A DNA stretch of 64,000 bases from Psychrobacter aquimaris (GCF_016107525.1 NZ_JABASR010000017.1:20175-84174); one strand, 5' to 3'. Shown: positions 1 to 9,893, counted from the stretch's first letter. Notes: generated by a model from the letters alone, not told the origin. Numbers and translations are program-made.

Positions 1-1
1 G

Positions 2-2107
2 TTACGCGACCCAGAAAGAGCCGGTTCAGACTACTTCCAAACCATTCCAGCGGCACAAATGACCGTTGCTAAATATGATGACCTCAAGCTTGATCGAGTA
101 ATGGTTGCCAATGGCACTATTTATGATTCAGTGAGTAACTCAAATGGTGGTGTTTATGAAGGCGATATGCGTGAAAATACCGGTAAATCAACTTTTGGTG
201 TCGGCATTAACTTAGCCAATTGGGGCGTCACCAGTGCCTCAATGCAAAGCCAAGAGCAGCCACAATTGACCCAAAACGTCAATGCGCACCACGCCCGCGG
301 CAAATATGCCAATGGCGAAAGCAACCATGGCTTAAGCGGTGGCAATGGCATGCTGACTTTAATCGACTCTGTTGGCAATGAGTTCAGTCATGAAATCGGC
401 CATCATTATGGCTTAGGTCATTACCCTGGTAAAGTCGGCGAAGATTATTTTTGGGCAGAGCATCATGCCAATAGTGGCTGGGGCTATAACAGCGTTAGAA
501 ATAAAATGCGCAGTAACTTAGACTGGCCACGAAACAACGTGGGTGATGGTCTAACTGGCAAACCTACGTTTTTAAGCACCTATGGCTATGGTCGCGATGC
601 TATGTCTGGCGGATCACATAGCGGCGCTTATTCAGACTATACTCATTATACGGGTTACAGTACAAAAATTAAAATACAGCCAGCATTTGATCGGGCAATA
701 TTTGATGCTGATTCACCGACCGGCTATAAGAAATGGAATGCTGATCTTAGAAAGATGGAAGTCATCCAGCCTAAAGTACCAAGATCTACCAATGTGTGGT
801 ACAACAGTGCCGATGGTAATTACTTAAAAGCACGTTTGCAGGGTGTGCCTGTTTTCACTATTTTAGGTGGCTATGACCCTGTCGCGCAAAAAGGCATCAT
901 TTATCCAGCAGCACGTGGTAACTGGGGTAACGTTTTTGATTTACCAACGCCCAATAACTCGCTAGAAGCAGCAAGCTGCTGGTTGGCGGTCACTTATAGT
1001 AATAACGCATTTAATACTATTGCTTTGGCACCTAATCGAATGAATGGCAATGCCAATAAATTTCATGTCAATTTAGCAATCGCTGAAGATCCGAAAAAGG
1101 TGGATTTGTACTGTAAAAAGGCCAATGAAGCACAAGTGTTATTGTCTTCAATAGATATTGGTCAATATAGCGATGCCATTAAACCAGCTGTGACTTTTGG
1201 TAGAGAACATGGCTATACAGCACTTAGAAAAGTTGAATTACCGATCTTAGAGCAGAAACTCCTTGCTCAAGCTGAAAATTCGACTATTAGCTTAGACGCC
1301 AATGGTGAATTAATATATAACTCTTATAAAAACGATCGTAATGAGCTAAGTCAAGAGCTTAGTCCTGTAGCACTCCAAACATTAGAACGTTATGAGCAGC
1401 AACAACAAACCATGTACCGCTTAAATCGTTGGGTCAATGTCTATCGTACTGATTTAATTAAGAACGAGCCTGAAGCACTTACTGAATTTCAAAAGTTTGT
1501 TGTAGAGTTAGACCTACAGGATGACAAACCTTTAGAAAACGCCAGTCCTATGCTTAACGGTAATAATTGCCTTAAAGCTGAAACACTAGAAGATGGTAAG
1601 CTAAATGCCTTTATTAGTGGTCCAAGCGCTTGTACGGGTGACGACTCTGAACAATGGATTCAAGATACGAAGGGTAAAATCCACAGTAAAATGGCGATGG
1701 ATCAGTGTCTAACGACTCAAGGTGGTGTGGTTAATTTGGCAGCTTGTAGTCTTAATATTGATACGCAGCATTGGGAAATGGTCACTAGCACTAAAGAAAT
1801 CAAGCAAGGAAATCAGTGTTTTGATTTAGAAGGTGGTCATTTAAAAGAAAACCGCGCACGCTTAATTCGTTATGGCTGCAACGGTGGCGGTAATCAAAAA
1901 TGGACGATGATGACGAAAAACCCAAGCTTTATCTTAGCAACAGCCGGCAACAACCTACCATTAATTGTGGACAGTATGCAAAAACAAACGGTAACGATGG
2001 ACAGTAGGCAGAAACAGTCGTTAAGTGTGGATAATACAGCAGCACCATCAGTACTAGGGAAATTAAGCACCGCGATAAGCACTTGGATTGACGATTTAGC
2101 TAGTTAG
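2..2107 (+). CDS. M66-family (StcE/TagA-like) secreted zinc metalloprotease, 3' part
   Basis: The frame is open from base 2, so the gene begins before the window; the first ATG at 59 is internal. At 389-421 it encodes HEIGHHYGLGH, the metzincin zinc motif HExxHxxGxxH, followed by YPG as in the M66 peptidases StcE and TagA. These are secreted enzymes that cleave mucin-type glycoproteins. The C-terminal third (about 1560-1910) has two repeats with paired Cys and a QxW-like ending (QHWEM, QKWTM), typical of ricin-type carbohydrate-binding domains. The likely role is cleavage of glycosylated proteins outside the cell. The signal peptide would be upstream and is not visible. A terminator follows at about 2139. 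Family call is secure; substrate is inferred. Confidence 0.85.
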   Translation, partial: LRDPERAGSDYFQTIPAAQMTVAKYDDLKLDRVMVANGTIYDSVSNSNGGVYEGDMRENTGKSTFGVGINLANWGVTSASMQSQEQPQLTQNVNAHHARGKYANGESNHGLSGGNGMLTLIDSVGNEFSHEIGHHYGLGHYPGKVGEDYFWAEHHANSGWGYNSVRNKMRSNLDWPRNNVGDGLTGKPTFLSTYGYGRDAMSGGSHSGAYSDYTHYTGYSTKIKIQPAFDRAIFDADSPTGYKKWNADLRKMEVIQPKVPRSTNVWYNSADGNYLKARLQGVPVFTILGGYDPVAQKGIIYPAARGNWGNVFDLPTPNNSLEAASCWLAVTYSNNAFNTIALAPNRMNGNANKFHVNLAIAEDPKKVDLYCKKANEAQVLLSSIDIGQYSDAIKPAVTFGREHGYTALRKVELPILEQKLLAQAENSTISLDANGELIYNSYKNDRNELSQELSPVALQTLERYEQQQQTMYRLNRWVNVYRTDLIKNEPEALTEFQKFVVELDLQDDKPLENASPMLNGNNCLKAETLEDGKLNAFISGPSACTGDDSEQWIQDTKGKIHSKMAMDQCLTTQGGVVNLAACSLNIDTQHWEMVTSTKEIKQGNQCFDLEGGHLKENRARLIRYGCNGGGNQKWTMMTKNPSFILATAGNNLPLIVDSMQKQTVTMDSRQKQSLSVDNTAAPSVLGKLSTAISTWIDDLAS

Positions 2108-2138
2108 TCAATAGATAACACGAAAGCTTCATCACGTT

Positions 2139-2176
2139 AAAAATAAGCTCCTATTACAGGGGCTTATTTTTTACTA
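2139..2176 (+). terminator. Rho-independent terminator after the M66 protease gene
   Basis: AAATAAGC and GGCTTATTT arms around a short loop are followed by a T-run. It lies about 30 nt past the protease stop codon. Confidence 0.7.
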
Positions 2177-2300
2177 AATTTTTAATCTTTATTGCTTATA
2201 TGGTAAGGTAATTTACTTTTAATAGATTTTATTAGCCAAACAAAATCATAGCTTATTAATAAAAAATGGATTCTTTCTTAGGTCGCTTTTTAGGTCATTT

Positions 2301-3929
2301 GTGGAGCATATAATATTGGATAAACACCCTGAAAGTGGCTGGTTTAAATCTGCATGGCTGGCAGTCATACACAGACTAAAACAGTTTGCCCAGTTATGGT
2401 CGCTACAAACACTGACCGATTTGCCCGATCGCCTAAGAAACCTATGGCAGCAGCTTATTGGCTCTTATTGGTTTATCCCAACTGCGTGCGTCATTGCAGG
2501 TATATTGCTTGCGCCTTTATTAGTGACTATCGATCAACACTTTGACCGCGAAACTGTCAGAGAAATCACTTTTGCTTTTACTGGTGACGACGATGCTGCA
2601 CGTGCCATCATGACAGCAATTGCAGGGGCTGTATTGGGCGTTGCTGGTACCACGTTTTCAATTACTATTGCCGTCCTATCAATGGCCTCCTCACAATTTG
2701 GCCCTCGATTATTACGTAACTTTTTGACGGACACGCCCAATCAGTTTGTCTTAGGCGCATTTATTGGCACCTTTAGCTATAGTTTATTGGTCTTAAAATC
2801 CATCCATAAATATGACGTCGCTTTTGGTGTGCCACAGCTCGCTGTTACCTTTGCCATTATTATGGCGATTATCTGCGCACTTTTATTGGTGTACTTTGTA
2901 CAACATATGGTACATGCCATTCAGGCCTCACATGTTATTCAAAACGCCAGCAATGATGCTATTGATAATATTCACTATTGGTATCGCGATCATTGCGATA
3001 TCCAGCATCAACGTGATATAGAACATCATGATACTGAGCAGTTTCATAAATGGTCAGCGATGCCCATCTATTCACCAAGCTCAGGTTATGTTCAGCAAAT
3101 CTACCTTGAGTCACTGATTACACTGACACAAGACTATGGCGGCGTGGTACAGATACATACCAATCTTGGTGATTATGTCACTGACAAAAACGTCATTGGC
3201 TATTTTTACCAGCGTCCAGCAAATCACCCAAATAATCAACAAAAAACAACGACACCACATTTAGCCGTTGTACCGCGTGCCACTGACGGACTTTTTTGGC
3301 AACGCTTTGCAGGCTGTATACGTATCGAGCAACGACTGGCTAATTCTAACGATATTGCTTATAGTTTAGGGCAAATGACTGAAATCGCCGTGCGAGCATT
3401 GTCTCCTGGTATCAACGATCCAAAAACAGCAGTCAACTGCGTACAATCACTGACCAGCTGCTTAAGTATCATGATGCGTCGTCAGCCGCCCAGTCCCTAT
3501 CACTTTCACACCCTCTCATCAGATGATGATGCTCCCAAAACCGAGGTTGAAAAGCAGCGTTTGGCCATTTTAGCCGTGGTTACCCATATTCCCAAGATAT
3601 CCGATTTTATCAATACATCGCTTGGCGAAATACGTCGTTATGCAGCCGCTGATTTAATGGTATTGAAAGCGCTATGTCAGGCGATGGTAAATCTAAATTA
3701 TGCTCGCGTAAATCAAGCGCAGCAGCAGACTTTACTGCATGAGTTACAACTGATTAAGCGAGCAGGAGAAGAAAACCTAGGCTATCAAGAGCTGATAGAT
3801 GATTTGAGCGCGATGTGCCAACAAGCCCAACAATTCATTCTTAGCAACGATGCTCATCATCAGTATTTTAACTATGTTAGTGAGTTTGACACCCATATTC
3901 GTCAGGCATTACAAACGCAATCAAGATAA
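2301..3929 (+). CDS. DUF2254 family inner-membrane protein
   Basis: A 542-aa protein of the DUF2254 family (predicted membrane proteins of unknown function). Four hydrophobic segments lie at about residues 55-75, 105-130, 145-165 and 175-200, then a long soluble C-terminal region. Family-typical stretches are visible, including GVAGTTFSITIAVLSMASSQ, QFGPRLLRNF and the later ALSPGINDPKTA. GTG at 2301 is the longest start; a TTG six codons on (2316) is also possible, and neither has a strong ribosome-binding site. It is monocistronic, 370 nt upstream of start of the antiporter gene's own region. Function unknown; family call confident. Confidence 0.85.
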   Translation: MEHIILDKHPESGWFKSAWLAVIHRLKQFAQLWSLQTLTDLPDRLRNLWQQLIGSYWFIPTACVIAGILLAPLLVTIDQHFDRETVREITFAFTGDDDAARAIMTAIAGAVLGVAGTTFSITIAVLSMASSQFGPRLLRNFLTDTPNQFVLGAFIGTFSYSLLVLKSIHKYDVAFGVPQLAVTFAIIMAIICALLLVYFVQHMVHAIQASHVIQNASNDAIDNIHYWYRDHCDIQHQRDIEHHDTEQFHKWSAMPIYSPSSGYVQQIYLESLITLTQDYGGVVQIHTNLGDYVTDKNVIGYFYQRPANHPNNQQKTTTPHLAVVPRATDGLFWQRFAGCIRIEQRLANSNDIAYSLGQMTEIAVRALSPGINDPKTAVNCVQSLTSCLSIMMRRQPPSPYHFHTLSSDDDAPKTEVEKQRLAILAVVTHIPKISDFINTSLGEIRRYAAADLMVLKALCQAMVNLNYARVNQAQQQTLLHELQLIKRAGEENLGYQELIDDLSAMCQQAQQFILSNDAHHQYFNYVSEFDTHIRQALQTQSR

Positions 3930-3971
3930 GCTTTTGCTACTGATAATATGATACATACCGCTGAGGTAAAA

Positions 3972-4019
3972 ATGAGAAAACAACCAAAATTAAAACCTTC
4001 TAATCCTTATAAGCGCTAA
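3972..4019 (+). CDS. Possible 15-aa leader peptide upstream of the antiporter gene
   Basis: ATG at 3972 has a good ribosome-binding site (GAGG five nt upstream) and encodes 15 residues, six of them Lys or Arg (MRKQPKLKPSNPYKR). It ends 36 nt before the antiporter ATG. It may be a tiny basic protein or a leader, or chance; there is no family recognition. Confidence 0.25.
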   Translation: MRKQPKLKPSNPYKR

Positions 4020-4055
4020 ACTTAAGACCATTCATCATTACTTGAGACTTTTTTC

Positions 4056-5330
4056 ATGGCCCCTACCAGCAGCCTGACCATACTTGAAATCAGCGCGATA
4101 TTTTTATCTATCACAGCCTTACTGACCTACGTCAACCATCGCTTTATTGGCCTACCGACCACGATTGGTGTGATGGTTATCTCCATTTTATTATCTATTG
4201 GCGCGATATTTTTGGGGTTTTTGGGATTTGATCAGCTTATTGATTATGAAGTAAGCTTATTAGAGCAGCTTGATTTTACCGAAGTCTTATTAGATGGCAT
4301 GCTCTCTATGCTTTTATTTGCAGGGGCACTGCACGTCAATATCAGCGATTTAAAGCGTTATAAACTGCCTATTGGCATCCTTGCTTGCGTCGGCACCATC
4401 GTCTCTGCCGTGCTTATCGCCACGGCACTTTATTTTATGCTGCCACTGTTCGGCTTTGGCTTGCCATTTCTTTGGTGTTTGTTATTCGGTGCTCTAATAT
4501 CACCGACCGATCCTATTGCCGTAATGGGCATCCTGTCATCCGCAGGTGCACCAAAAAGCATAGAAACAGTCATCGCGGGTGAATCATTATTTAATGATGG
4601 TATCGGCGTGGTGATTTTTGTGTTGCTGCTGGGAATTTTATCAAGTGGTGATATACCGACGGCCAATTATGTGGCGCACACCTTAGCGGTTGAAGCCGGT
4701 GGCGGTATTATTTTTGGGTTGGTGCTTGGGGCGATTTTGTATTACATGCTTAAAAGTATCGATAGTTACCAAGAAGAAGTGTTGTTAACGCTTGCTGGTG
4801 TGATAGGTGGTTATGCACTGGCCAGCCATTGGCATTTATCAGGACCACTTGCCATGGTAATGATGGGGTTGATGGTTGGGAATCGCGGACGAGCATTGGC
4901 GATGAGCGATAAAACGCGGCATTATATTGATTTATTTTGGGAGTTAATCGATGAAATTCTCAACGCTATTTTATTCGTACTCATCGGTTTAGAAGTAGTG
5001 ATGATTGCGTATTCGGGTAATTTATTTATCGCCGCTGGCTTAACGATTGTCATTGCCCTACTTGCGCGTTTTATTGTTGTGGGTATGACGACCAAAACCT
5101 TTCATCGTCAGCTCGATTTGCCGACTGGTGCTTGGAAAGTGCTGACATGGAGCGGATTACGTGGTGGTATTTCGGTTGCCTTAGTGTTGCAACTACCGTT
5201 GGGAACCGAACGCGATATCTTGTTGGCGCTCACTTATGCGGTGGTAATATTCTCGATCTTGGTACAAGGTTTAAGTGTTGGCAAAGTCGCCAAAAGCATT
5301 CGCACTGATAAAGATATAGCAAAGCTATAA
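4056..5330 (+). CDS. Na+/H+ antiporter, CPA1 (NhaP-type) family
   Basis: A 424-aa polytopic membrane protein with about 12 hydrophobic segments. It carries CPA1 exchanger signatures: ALISPTDPIAVMGIL (about residues 145-160), AGESLFNDGIGVVIF (about 175) and the late TWSGLRGGISVALVLQLP (about 365). The paired acidic residues of FNDG and the Asp of SPTDP form the ion site in the family. The likely role is exchange of cytoplasmic Na+ (or K+) for protons at the inner membrane, important for pH and salt tolerance. The stop codon TAA (5328-5330) lies in the first unit of a 7-bp tandem repeat. Confidence 0.9.
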   Translation: MAPTSSLTILEISAIFLSITALLTYVNHRFIGLPTTIGVMVISILLSIGAIFLGFLGFDQLIDYEVSLLEQLDFTEVLLDGMLSMLLFAGALHVNISDLKRYKLPIGILACVGTIVSAVLIATALYFMLPLFGFGLPFLWCLLFGALISPTDPIAVMGILSSAGAPKSIETVIAGESLFNDGIGVVIFVLLLGILSSGDIPTANYVAHTLAVEAGGGIIFGLVLGAILYYMLKSIDSYQEEVLLTLAGVIGGYALASHWHLSGPLAMVMMGLMVGNRGRALAMSDKTRHYIDLFWELIDEILNAILFVLIGLEVVMIAYSGNLFIAAGLTIVIALLARFIVVGMTTKTFHRQLDLPTGAWKVLTWSGLRGGISVALVLQLPLGTERDILLALTYAVVIFSILVQGLSVGKVAKSIRTDKDIAKL

Positions 5331-5405
5331 GCTATAAGCTATAAGCTATAAGCTATAAGCTATAAGCTATAAGCTATAAGCTATAAGCTATAAGCTATAA
5401 GCTAT
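5322..5405. repeat. Tandem repeat, 12 perfect copies of AAGCTAT
   Basis: The 84-bp tract is twelve uninterrupted copies of a 7-bp unit. It begins inside the last codons of the antiporter gene and contains its stop codon in the first unit, so copy-number change leaves the protein unaltered. It sits between two convergent genes, just before their shared terminator. Perfect short arrays like this usually arise by polymerase slippage and tend to vary between strains. Confidence 0.97.
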
Positions 5406-5436
5406 AAATAGTTTTAAGCCAGTCGTTTTAGTAAAA

Positions 5437-5475
5437 GAAAAGCCAGCATAAGATAGTATCTTGCGCTGGCTTTTT
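5437..5475. terminator. Bidirectional terminator between antiporter and DUF2127 genes
   Basis: AAAAGCCAGC and GCTGGCTTTTT arms are separated by about 17 nt. There is a T-run on one strand and an A-run on the other, placed between convergent genes. Confidence 0.8.
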
Positions 5476-5503
5476 CATATACATTCAGTTTTTTTGATAA
5501 GCG

Positions 5504-6112
5504 CTATATCAAGCCTTTGCGCTTCATATTACGATAAACCACGACCACAATAAGAAGGTTTGAGACTAATATTCCAAGCTTAAACCAATCAAATGGACTA
5601 ACGATTAGATAGTAAAGCTCAATAGGAATAAACACCCCATAACCAAGCACACCAAACCAATACGCCCATGTTTTATCTTGCCATAAGCCATAAGCCTCAA
5701 GGAAACGCAGACTGGCGTAAGCAAATATCAATAACAAGAATACTGGCCAGTTTTTACTTGCCTGCTGGGCAATCCGAACCGCACTGTCAACTTGCGGTGC
5801 CAGTAGCTGTCCAAAAGTCTGTTGCCAAGAATCTGTCGCGGTCGTCAGCCAATGCTCAAGATCGGTATGCCACGACCACAATGCGCCTGCACCTAATAAC
5901 GCACCAACGCCTTTGACAACTTCATAAATGGCCACCGCTTTGATGGATTCACTGGCAGTACCGTGCGACTTGATGGTTTGATTGCGCAAGTGATGATCGT
6001 TATCCTTCGGAGATGGTTGCAGACTATCATTCTGCCTAGGCAAATTAGCCAAAGAAAGTCTCCACAACGCGGCCTTGCAACTGCTGATTAAAGAATGGCG
6101 TGTTTTTACCAT
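5504..6112 (-). CDS. DUF2127 family membrane protein
   Basis: Up to 202 aa. The core from about residue 57 (ESIKAVAIYEVVKGVGALLG) to the end matches the DUF2127 family of small membrane proteins of unknown function, with three to four hydrophobic segments and the family-like LRFLEAYGLWQDKTWAYWFG stretch. The ATG at 6112 lies 68 nt inside the upstream pyrC' gene. A TTG at 6052 with GGAG seven nt before it, overlapping the pyrC' stop, or a later TTG at 5989, may be the real start. It is probably cotranscribed behind pyrB-pyrC'. Function unknown. Confidence 0.75.
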   Translation of the reverse strand: MVKTRHSLISSCKAALWRLSLANLPRQNDSLQPSPKDNDHHLRNQTIKSHGTASESIKAVAIYEVVKGVGALLGAGALWSWHTDLEHWLTTATDSWQQTFGQLLAPQVDSAVRIAQQASKNWPVFLLLIFAYASLRFLEAYGLWQDKTWAYWFGVLGYGVFIPIELYYLIVSPFDWFKLGILVSNLLIVVVVYRNMKRKGLI

Positions 6113-7256
6113 TGGACAGCATGGATTGGGCAGTCACTTGCCACTCCAGATTGGGATCCACCAGTACTGCGCCGCCGATGTTTTCATACTGCTCGCTAAT
6201 ACCAGCAATTTTTGCCGGATTGAGACAGATTTTATCGACGAGTTGCTCTAAAGTTAACACGTCATCATTTACTAGCTGACAAGCCAGTGCCATAAACGTA
6301 TCAAAATTTGAGATACCTGGCGTGCTCTCAGCAAATGGGGCTTTTTTGGCGGTACTGTTCAATGGTTCATGATGGCTACATATCGCGTCAATGGTGCCAT
6401 CTTTCAAACCACGGCGGATGGCTTGCTGATCGGTATTGCTACGCAGGGGTGGTAATACATAGGCTTGGGCGTTAAAACCCTCTAAATTATCATCGGTCAA
6501 ATACAACTGATGCATCGCCACATCACAAGTCACGGGCAGACCTTTATCTTTTGCCCAGCGCATCAATTCGATTGAAGATTTGCACGACAGTTGACTAAAG
6601 TGAGCGGCGATGCCCGTTTCTTCAACCATTAGCAACTGCGTTGATAAGGCAACCGTTTCAGCAATCCAAGGAATCCCCTGCAAGCCATGATATGAAGCGA
6701 TATAACCTTCATGAGCCACGCCATCACCAGATAGACTTGGCTCATCAGGGTAAAAGAATACTTTCATATTAAAAGTCGCGGCGTATTCCAGTGTACGCAG
6801 CAATACTAAATCATTGCGAAAAGGACGGCGCGCATTAGAAACTGCTATACAACCGCCTTTTTTAAGCCCAGCGATATTTGATGGGCGCTCACCTTCTAAA
6901 CCAGCAGTCAATGCACCCAAAATATGCAAATATATGCCGCCATCACCAAGCGCGCGCTCACGTAAACCTTTTAATAATGAACCGTTCTCTAAGATAGGAT
7001 TGGTATCAGGAGGAATGACCACATGCAAAAAACCATTGCCACGAGCAGCGCGCCCTTCTGACTCCAAAGTGCCATGTTGTTGTTGACCTGGTTCACGTAG
7101 GCGGGCGCACAGATCAACCAAAGGCGGCAGTAGCCACATTTCACGGCCAGCTTCAAGTGAAGCCAACTTATCTGTCGCAGTACTTGATAGTGAGTCTTTA
7201 AATGATTGAGGAAGATGATTAATTATCGGTGCATCCGTATTTAACATAGTTGTCAT
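6045..7256 (-). CDS. pyrC': Dihydroorotase-like PyrC' subunit, catalytically degenerate
   Basis: A 403-aa protein of the dihydroorotase/amidohydrolase family. Active enzymes carry a zinc HxH in the sequence D-L-H-V-H-L-R-E-P-G; here it reads VDLCARLREPG, so both His ligands are gone. This matches the inactive PyrC' of Pseudomonas, which has no dihydroorotase activity but forms a dodecamer with PyrB that is needed for aspartate transcarbamoylase activity. The gene follows pyrB by about 60 nt on the same strand, as in that system. A separate active dihydroorotase must exist elsewhere in the genome (inference). Confidence 0.88.
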   Translation of the reverse strand: MTTMLNTDAPIINHLPQSFKDSLSSTATDKLASLEAGREMWLLPPLVDLCARLREPGQQQHGTLESEGRAARGNGFLHVVIPPDTNPILENGSLLKGLRERALGDGGIYLHILGALTAGLEGERPSNIAGLKKGGCIAVSNARRPFRNDLVLLRTLEYAATFNMKVFFYPDEPSLSGDGVAHEGYIASYHGLQGIPWIAETVALSTQLLMVEETGIAAHFSQLSCKSSIELMRWAKDKGLPVTCDVAMHQLYLTDDNLEGFNAQAYVLPPLRSNTDQQAIRRGLKDGTIDAICSHHEPLNSTAKKAPFAESTPGISNFDTFMALACQLVNDDVLTLEQLVDKICLNPAKIAGISEQYENIGGAVLVDPNLEWQVTAQSMLSNGKNTPFFNQQLQGRVVETFFG

Positions 7257-7316
7257 GAGCGTTATTACCGTATCAATAAAATGGGATAAATAAATATAAA
7301 ACAGCGAGGCAGAGGA

Positions 7317-8390
7317 TTATTTGCTCGTGGCTTGGTGAGCGCGCTGACCTTCCATAGCTAGCGACAGTACTGCCATACGAATAGCGATGCCGTTATTCAC
7401 CTGTTTTAAAATCACTGACTGGTCGCCATCGGCAACGCTTGATGCAATTTCAACACCTCGGTTCATCGGCCCTGGATGCATAACCAACGCATCGGGCTTA
7501 GCCAATGCCATACGCTCTGGCGTAATACCATAGTGTTTATAATATTCACTCGATGATGCCAGCAGCGGCGAGCCGATACGCTCGTTTTGTATTCTTAATC
7601 CCATAATGACATCACAGTCCGTGACACATTCATTCATATCTTCATAGACTTGTACCCCAAAGCGCTCAATGCCTTTAGGCAATAAGGTGCGCGGCGCACA
7701 GACACGGATGTCTTTGACACCTAAGGTCTGTAGCGCACTGATATCTGAGCGTGCCACTCGCGAATGCTTGATATCACCGACGATAGCCACTGACAATTCC
7801 TCAAATGGGCGCGGTGCTTCACGATGAATAGTGAGCATGTCGAGCATCCCTTGCGTCGGATGTGCATGCCAGCCATCACCACCATTAATAATGGCAATAT
7901 CTGGTGTTACTTCGGTTGCCATAAAATGGGCAGCACCTGACGCTGAATGCCGTACCACAAAGATATCTGCCGTCATGGCTTGTAGATTCCACAGCGTATC
8001 GCGCAAGCTTTCACCTTTTTTGGTACTAGAGCGCTCGATATCGATATTGAGCACATTGGCACCGAGACGCTTTTCGGCTACTTCAAAGGTCGTGCGGGTA
8101 CGCGTTGACGGTTCAAAAAACAAATTCATCACCGTATAGCCCTCAAGCTCAGGACGGTTGATGAGCTGTCCGTTATCATCAAAAAACGTCTCTGCTTTGG
8201 CAATAATCGCCTGCAACTGCGCTTTATTAAGACCTTCTACCCCCAAAAAATGGCGAATACTGCCATCGCTATTAAGCTGCGGACGACTTAACGACGCATC
8301 CAGTTTCTCGTGAATGGTATCAGGGTCGAATTTGGCATAATCCGTTGGCGAGACGGTCTGAATTGAGCGACTATCGATAGAATTTGACAT
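7317..8390 (-). CDS. pyrB: Aspartate carbamoyltransferase catalytic subunit
   Basis: A 357-aa protein joining carbamoyl phosphate and aspartate, the first committed step of pyrimidine synthesis. Visible motifs: the carbamoyl-phosphate loop STRTRTTFE (about residue 95), [14 protein letters not shown] and [11 protein letters not shown]. An N-terminal extension of roughly 40 residues precedes the usual start. In the Pseudomonas-type class A enzyme such an extension carries nucleotide regulation. It is first in a pyrB-pyrC'-DUF2127 unit with a readable promoter at 8455-8483. Confidence 0.95.
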   Translation of the reverse strand: MSNSIDSRSIQTVSPTDYAKFDPDTIHEKLDASLSRPQLNSDGSIRHFLGVEGLNKAQLQAIIAKAETFFDDNGQLINRPELEGYTVMNLFFEPSTRTRTTFEVAEKRLGANVLNIDIERSSTKKGESLRDTLWNLQAMTADIFVVRHSASGAAHFMATEVTPDIAIINGGDGWHAHPTQGMLDMLTIHREAPRPFEELSVAIVGDIKHSRVARSDISALQTLGVKDIRVCAPRTLLPKGIERFGVQVYEDMNECVTDCDVIMGLRIQNERIGSPLLASSSEYYKHYGITPERMALAKPDALVMHPGPMNRGVEIASSVADGDQSVILKQVNNGIAIRMAVLSLAMEGQRAHQATSK

Positions 8391-8806
8391 AATGGCAGGT
8401 CTTTATTGTTGGTTTATATAATTTAATAATCATCATTTATGCGTTTTTTGGCGATTTATAGTCGACGATAAGCACAGAGACAAGGACATTTTGGCACTTA
8501 TTTGCTACAATTTACCCCAGTGGCAGTGATAGACATAGCGCCGTAAAAAACAGACGTTGTCGTCCTCTTGGGCAATAGCCATACACCTGTCGAAACCATC
8601 ATCAAAAATCCGCTTATCCAAACGATAAATAAATAATAATAGTGATAGTGTAGCTGATTTTGTGGTCAGGACAAAGATGCCGTGCAGGGTATTTAAAAAT
8701 TTGACAACTTTAGGTCTGTAAAGTGCCACCTAACCAATTTTTCAATCCCTTATTTAATCCTTAGTTTCAGTAGCATTTATTTTAACAGCATTTATTAGGA
8801 AGCCTT
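8391..8806. other. Divergent intergenic region between pyrB and fbp
   Basis: A 416-nt stretch holding the pyrB promoter and the upstream region of fbp. A 74-codon open frame on the minus strand (8505-8729, GTG start) shows no recognisable domain and no good ribosome-binding site, so it is not called as a gene. Confidence 0.5.
8455..8483 (-). promoter_or_regulatory. Probable sigma-70 promoter of pyrB
   Basis: On the minus strand TTGTCT (8483-8478) is followed by a 17-nt spacer and TATAAA (8460-8455). Transcription would begin near 8448, giving a leader of about 58 nt. Confidence 0.55.
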
Positions 8807-9790
8807 ATGACAACCCTTACAGACTATCTCAATGATTATTCACCCAATCCTGCACTGAGTGACGTTATTACGACTGTCACTGACGTGGGTAAAACCATCT
8901 CACAATTATTGAGAAAAGGGGCGCTAGCCGACATTCTAGGCGAAGCTGGCAACCAAAACGTCCAAGGTGAAGACCAGAAAAAACTGGACGTACTGGCCAA
9001 TGACTTATTATTAGACGCTTTAGCAAAAAATACTCATTGTGCAGGCGTTGCCTCAGAAGAGCTTGACGATGCTACTCCTGCCAATGCAGATGGCAGTTTG
9101 TTGGTATTGTTCGATCCTCTTGATGGCTCATCAAACATCGATATTAATATGGCCGTCGGCACTATCTTCTCTATTCTACCGTACCAACGCCAAGGTCAAA
9201 TCAGTGAGAATGCTGATTTTTTACAAGCAGGTAATCAACAGTTAGCAGCAGGCTATTTGTTATATGGTACCTCTACGGTATTGGCGCTGACCATCACCGA
9301 TCATGTCGTGATGTTTAGTCTAGATCCAGACACCAATGATTATGTGCTCATAGAAGAAAACGTGAAAATCGATGCGGATACCAGCGAATATGCTATCAAT
9401 GCTTCAAACTACCGTTACTGGCGCGCACCCATGCAGCAGTATATCGATGAGTTGATTGCTGGCGAAACTGGTGTCCGTGGTCGCGATTTTAATACACGCT
9501 GGGTGGCGGCCATGGTCGGTGACGTGCATCGTATTTTATGTCGCGGCGGCCTCTTCACTTATCCGTTCGATACCAAATATGCCAATAAAGCAGGCAAATT
9601 ACGCTTGATGTATGAAGCCAATCCAATGAGCTTATTGATTGAGCGTGCGGGTGGCGCTGCCACTGATGCAGTCAATCGCATTTTAGATATAGAACCTATC
9701 GATATCCACCAACGCGTTCCTGTGGTACTTGGCAGCAAAAATGAAGTCGATTATGTTAAAAATCTGCATGTAAATTACGCTGATAAATAA
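8807..9790 (+). CDS. fbp: Class I fructose-1,6-bisphosphatase
   Basis: A 327-aa enzyme hydrolysing fructose 1,6-bisphosphate to fructose 6-phosphate in gluconeogenesis. The metal-binding motif [10 protein letters not shown] is at about residues 103-112. GVASEELDD and the C-terminal stretch [19 protein letters not shown] are also class I hallmarks. Length matches the family. ATG at 8807 has AGGA eight nt upstream. It stands alone, divergent from pyrB. Gluconeogenesis is expected to be central in Moraxellaceae, which grow mainly on organic acids (family knowledge). Confidence 0.95.
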   Translation: MTTLTDYLNDYSPNPALSDVITTVTDVGKTISQLLRKGALADILGEAGNQNVQGEDQKKLDVLANDLLLDALAKNTHCAGVASEELDDATPANADGSLLVLFDPLDGSSNIDINMAVGTIFSILPYQRQGQISENADFLQAGNQQLAAGYLLYGTSTVLALTITDHVVMFSLDPDTNDYVLIEENVKIDADTSEYAINASNYRYWRAPMQQYIDELIAGETGVRGRDFNTRWVAAMVGDVHRILCRGGLFTYPFDTKYANKAGKLRLMYEANPMSLLIERAGGAATDAVNRILDIEPIDIHQRVPVVLGSKNEVDYVKNLHVNYADK

Positions 9791-9893
9791 GCCCTTTAAC
9801 TTTACTTTGATAACAATCAGTATAAAACTACAGCATGTATAGGCTTTATACTGATTGTTTAATTTTTCTATATTTTTCTCTAAGCGATCCACT

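Noticed and set aside
8505..8729. 74-codon frame on the minus strand between pyrB and fbp
   Set aside because: GTG start with no ribosome-binding site, no recognisable domain, and it occupies a divergent promoter region.
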